From NCBI GenBank assembly GCA_002304935.1, contig DBPS01000039.1, positions 1 to 10,118 on the forward strand: a DNA stretch of 10,118 nucleotides, written 5' to 3'. The DNA comes from Candidatus Humimicrobium oleiphilum. Lineage in GTDB: Bacteria; Actinomycetota; Humimicrobiia; Humimicrobiales; Humimicrobiaceae. The translations under genes and the position numbers were made by a program. How positions within the stretch are numbered: the stretch's first letter is position 1; the number at the start of each line of letters is the position of its first letter. Positions 7,872 through 10,118 of the stretch are shown here, one piece after another. Under the pieces are notes generated by a model. It saw only the letters and a list, made by a program, of their open reading frames with translations, searched no databases and had not been told where the DNA came from.

Positions 7872-8079
7872 TTTTTAATTAAATTGCTTAAACCTGAGGT
7901 AAGGAAATATCTGAGCTTAGGGGGAATAGCAGACAGATTCAAGTCCCCCATAATTCAAATAGTTTTTTAAAGCCTTTATTTATCAATTTCAGGCTGTAAC
8001 CCCTCAGAGATATTAAGAATAAATATTAAAAATAAATCGACTGGAAAATAGTCAGTTAACTTATTATGCATTAAAGGAA
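7872..8079 (+). ncRNA. candidate structured leader or spacer RNA between hydA and the TM1266-like gene
   Basis: Several pairings stand out in this 208-nt non-coding gap. A stem of TTA+GGGGGA (7917-7925) with TCCCCC, a bulged A, then TAA (7944-7953) encloses an 18-nt loop. A smaller hairpin pairs AGCCT (7971-7975) with AGGCT (7991-7995). A closing helix joins ATATCTGAG (7907-7915) to CTCAG-AG-ATAT (8003-8013), with a two-base bulge. CTGAGG (7894-7899) can instead pair with CCTCAG (8002-8007), so two upstream strands compete for one downstream strand. That layout resembles a switch or a processed RNA, but I match no known riboswitch class. The G-C stem is not directly followed by a T run, so it is not a classic terminator, although TTTTTT occurs at 7963-7968. 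Confidence 0.4.
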
Positions 8080-8343
8080 GTGATTAAAATAGAAGAGAAA
8101 AGACTGGGTTTTGTCGGAATAATAGTTGAAGAAAGGAAAACATCTGCTGCTGAAATAAATCGTATATTATCTGAATTTGGAGATCTGATTATCGGCAGGT
8201 TGGGTATTCCCAGAAGTGATAAAAAAATTAATGTAATCAGTTTGATCGTAGAAGCGACTACTGATGAAATAGGTTCGATGACAGGAAAAATAGGCCTTTT
8301 AAAAGGAGTAAAAGTAAAATCATCTTTGAGCAAGATATTTTAA
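8080..8343 (+). CDS. TM1266-like putative iron-only hydrogenase system regulator
   Basis: An 87-codon frame encoding a small ACT/ferredoxin-like-fold protein. It resembles the TM1266 family of putative [FeFe]-hydrogenase system regulators, distantly like the NikR C-terminal domain. Visible family features are EKRLGFVGIIVEERK (6-20), an EFGDLIIGRLGIP segment (32-44) and a final strand containing GLLKGVKVKSSLSK. There is no DNA-binding domain, so its regulatory role is only presumed from association with hydrogenase genes. The start is unclear. The GTG at 8080 lies inside AAGGAAGTGAT (8074-8084), which itself resembles an extended Shine-Dalgarno. Spacing and the usual family N-terminus favour the ATA at 8089 as initiator; no other ATG, GTG or TTG is in frame back to the stop at 8020. 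It lies 208 nt after hydA; hydE, hydF and hydG are not in view. Confidence 0.82.
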   Translation: MIKIEEKRLGFVGIIVEERKTSAAEINRILSEFGDLIIGRLGIPRSDKKINVISLIVEATTDEIGSMTGKIGLLKGVKVKSSLSKIF

Positions 8344-8373
8344 TTTTATCTGCAGTTTAAGGATTAATATTTT

Positions 8374-8402
8374 TTGTCAGATTTATTTTAACTATCTAAT
8401 TA
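8374..8402 (+). promoter_or_regulatory. possible promoter for the ABC transporter operon
   Basis: TTGTCA (8374-8379) could serve as a -35, with TCTAAT (8395-8400, 15-bp spacer) or TAATTA (8397-8402, 17-bp spacer) as the -10. The 101-nt gap after the TM1266-like gene leaves room for separate transcription. Both -10 candidates are imperfect, in a region where AT-rich matches arise easily. Confidence 0.3.
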
Positions 8403-8444
8403 TTTAAAAATATTTAATAAAATTATTTATTCTGAGAGGTAAAA

Positions 8445-9491
8445 TTGAAAAGATCAATTATATTATCAAGTTTCATAGCAATAATAATTATCATTTTTTT
8501 AGTTATGACAGGATGTTCTTCTGCGGCAGCTTCCGTAAGCGTGGACGAGCAGGAACAGACAACAGAACAGGCCAAAAGCAATAACAATAATAACGATAAC
8601 CAGATAAATATAGGCACTTTGAGAGGGCCAAGCTCTATAGGTATGGTTAGCCTGATAGAAAACAGCAAAGGTATAGAAAATAGTAAATTTTCTTATGAAA
8701 TAGTTGCCTCACCCGACATAATGACCACAAGGATAATTTCCGGTGAGACTGACATAGCAGTTCTTCCGACGAATGTTGCCGCCAAGCTTTATAATAAGGG
8801 AACTGAAATCAGGATGGCAGCAATAGTGGGAGGAGGGGTCCTTTACCTTATTTCGGATAAAAAATTAGAAATAGAAAAAGGCGACTGGGATGCTTTAAAA
8901 GGAAAAAATATACAACTGATTGCAAAAGGCTCTACGCCTGATATAGCTTTCAGGTATCTTGCTGAAAATAACGGGCTGGATATTAGTAAAGATATAAGTA
9001 CGGATTATTCATTTGATCAGGTAGAGCTTGCCCAGATGATGATTGCCGGCAAGGCAGATGTCGGCATACTTCCAGAACCATTTGTTACAAACAGCCTTAA
9101 GTCAAACGAAAATCTGGAAATAATCATGGATATACAGGAAGAATGGGGAAAGGTCAGCAACCAGGATGTCCTGCCCCAGACCTGTCTGGTTATAAGCGAA
9201 GAGCTAATTAAAAATGATCCTTCTGCAATAGACGATTTTATTAAAGAATATAATGAATCTATTGACTGGGCTAATAATAATCCGAAAGATGCCGGAAAAC
9301 TGGCAGAAGAATTTGAAATAGGAATAAAAGAAGCTATAGCAGAGGAAGTTATTCCCAGATGCAATCTTATGTTTGAATCTGGAGAAAATGCAAAAAATAT
9401 TACAAAAAACTACTTGGATATTTTAAACCAGTTTTCCCCGGATGATATAGGTGGAAAAATTCCCGGAGAAGAATTTTATTATGTCAAATAA
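8445..9491 (+). CDS. ABC transporter substrate-binding lipoprotein (NitT/TauT/SsuA-like)
   Basis: A 348-residue solute-binding protein. The N-terminus is a lipoprotein signal: KR, a hydrophobic run of about residues 5-21, then a MTGC lipobox with C24, so the mature protein should be lipid-anchored outside the cytoplasmic membrane. A low-complexity linker follows (about 25-53), first Ser/Ala, then Glu/Gln/Thr, then Asn-rich. The binding domain begins at NIGTLRGPSSIGM (55-67) and includes GETDIAVLPTNVAAKLY and GKADVGILPEPFV, typical of the NMT1/SsuA/ThiY-type fold that binds small organic or oxyanion ligands. The ligand cannot be read from sequence. The TTG start at 8445 has GAGAGG (8434-8439) at proper spacing. 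It overlaps the downstream permease gene by 11 nt, which shows it belongs to an importer operon. Confidence 0.88.
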   Translation: MKRSIILSSFIAIIIIIFLVMTGCSSAAASVSVDEQEQTTEQAKSNNNNNDNQINIGTLRGPSSIGMVSLIENSKGIENSKFSYEIVASPDIMTTRIISGETDIAVLPTNVAAKLYNKGTEIRMAAIVGGGVLYLISDKKLEIEKGDWDALKGKNIQLIAKGSTPDIAFRYLAENNGLDISKDISTDYSFDQVELAQMMIAGKADVGILPEPFVTNSLKSNENLEIIMDIQEEWGKVSNQDVLPQTCLVISEELIKNDPSAIDDFIKEYNESIDWANNNPKDAGKLAEEFEIGIKEAIAEEVIPRCNLMFESGENAKNITKNYLDILNQFSPDDIGGKIPGEEFYYVK

Positions 9492-10118
9492 AAATTTTTT
9501 AAAAAAAGATATAATTCTTTTTTTTATCTCAATAATCATGCTTATTATTTTATGGAAAATAATAAGCATGATTATAAATTCAGAAATATTACTGCCTTCA
9601 CCTGAAAATACTTTTACAGGGCTGATCAAGATAATTATTCAGGATAAATTCTTAAGCTCAGTAATGCATTCCATAACAAGAGGTCTGCTCGGGTTTATTA
9701 TTTCTTTTTTTGCAGGCATGCTTTTCGGAATCATTACAGGATTTAACAAAGTAATATTTAAATTAATGGAACCGCTGCTGGTAATAATCAAATCGATTCC
9801 ATTAATGTCGATAATACTTATTGCTCTTATATGGTTTAATTCTGAAAATGTACCTGTATTTGCAAGTTTTCTGGTCTCTTTCCCTATTGTTTACACTAAT
9901 GTTTCTGAAGGAATAAAGAATATTGATAAAAAAATAATCGAAATGGCAAAATCATATAAAATAAAAAAAATAAGAGTGCTGACTGAAATATATATTCCTG
10001 CAATTTCACCATTTATTTTTTCAGCAGCAATATCTTCCATGGGAATAGGATGGAAAGCTGTAATTGCGGCAGAAGTGCTTAGCAATCCCTTAAGAGCAAT
10101 CGGAACCGATATGCAGTT
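9481..10118 (+). CDS. ABC transporter permease, SsuC/TauC type (3' end outside window)
   Basis: An open frame runs from the ATG at 9481 to the window end, giving 212 residues without a stop. It reads as an inner-membrane permease of the NitT/TauT/SsuC family. It has an N-terminal hydrophobic segment (about 10-32), LLPSPENTF as in relatives, several further membrane helices, and the EAA loop near EMAKSYKIKKIRVLTEIYIP, followed by the conserved GIGWKAVIAAEVL. The EAA loop is where the ATPase docks. GGAGAAG (9465-9471) is its ribosome site, within the 3' end of the binding-protein gene, and the 11-nt overlap suggests coupled translation. The family is usually about 250 residues, so roughly the last 40 are missing. 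An ATPase gene would be expected downstream. Confidence 0.9.
   Translation, partial: MSNKNFLKKDIILFFISIIMLIILWKIISMIINSEILLPSPENTFTGLIKIIIQDKFLSSVMHSITRGLLGFIISFFAGMLFGIITGFNKVIFKLMEPLLVIIKSIPLMSIILIALIWFNSENVPVFASFLVSFPIVYTNVSEGIKNIDKKIIEMAKSYKIKKIRVLTEIYIPAISPFIFSAAISSMGIGWKAVIAAEVLSNPLRAIGTDMQ

Noticed and set aside
7917..7968. Classical intrinsic terminator after hydA
   Set aside because: The GGGGGA/TCCCCC stem has a large loop, and the T run begins more than 10 nt after the stem, so it does not fit the usual form.
7891..8014. NiCo (czcD), cobalamin or other known riboswitch upstream of the TM1266-like gene
   Set aside because: The conserved bases I remember for those classes are not present; only generic pairing potential is visible.
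1..10118. CRISPR array, insertion sequence, tRNA, prophage or defence module
   Set aside because: Both strands were scanned by eye: no regularly spaced longer repeats, transposase motifs, tRNA cloverleaf sequences or phage or defence domains were seen.

Overview
The window comes from a low-GC, AT-rich anaerobic bacterium. The protein genes are rich in Ile, Lys and Asn and have Shine-Dalgarno sites of Firmicutes type. An NADH-linked [FeFe]-hydrogenase is present, together with DUF1846, DUF1015 and TM1266-type proteins. This fits Clostridia or a deep-branching fermentative or syntrophic lineage, but the sequence alone does not settle the phylum.

Layout. Positions 1-203 are the 3' end of a 23S rRNA gene, followed by a 91-nt spacer without a tRNA and a complete 5S rRNA (294-409), all on the + strand. 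After a gene-free AT-rich stretch comes a DUF1846-family gene (605-2134, +). It converges with a two-gene minus-strand unit: a DUF1015 protein (2695-4071), then a Mut7-C RNase-domain protein (2176-2646). A 329-nt divergent spacer holds a sigma70/sigmaA-like promoter and a set of direct repeats. It leads into hydC-hydB-hydA (4401-7871, +), with gaps of only 25 and 14 nt. Beyond hydA lies a 208-nt spacer with unusual pairing potential, a small TM1266-like putative hydrogenase-system regulator (8080-8343), and the start of an ABC importer operon: a lipoprotein binding protein (8445-9491) overlapping a SsuC/TauC-type permease that is cut by the window end.

How the genes work together. HydC and HydB would form the NADH-oxidising module ([2Fe-2S], FMN, [4Fe-4S]) that passes electrons along the Fe-S chain of HydA to the H-cluster to make H2 (or the reverse). 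HydB is a minimal NuoF-like subunit without the N-terminal thioredoxin-like domain and without the C-terminal two-[4Fe-4S] domain of electron-bifurcating HydABC enzymes. A simple NADH-dependent, ferredoxin-independent hydrogenase is therefore a plausible reading. The TM1266-like gene downstream fits a hydrogenase locus, although no maturase genes (hydE, hydF, hydG) are in the window. The ABC transporter may be an unrelated neighbour.

Points most worth a second look: the structured hydA-TM1266 spacer; the apparent AUA start of the TM1266-like gene, whose Shine-Dalgarno overlaps the only canonical start; the Ser in place of an H-cluster cysteine in HydA; the reduced HydB; and the direct repeats in the hydC leader.
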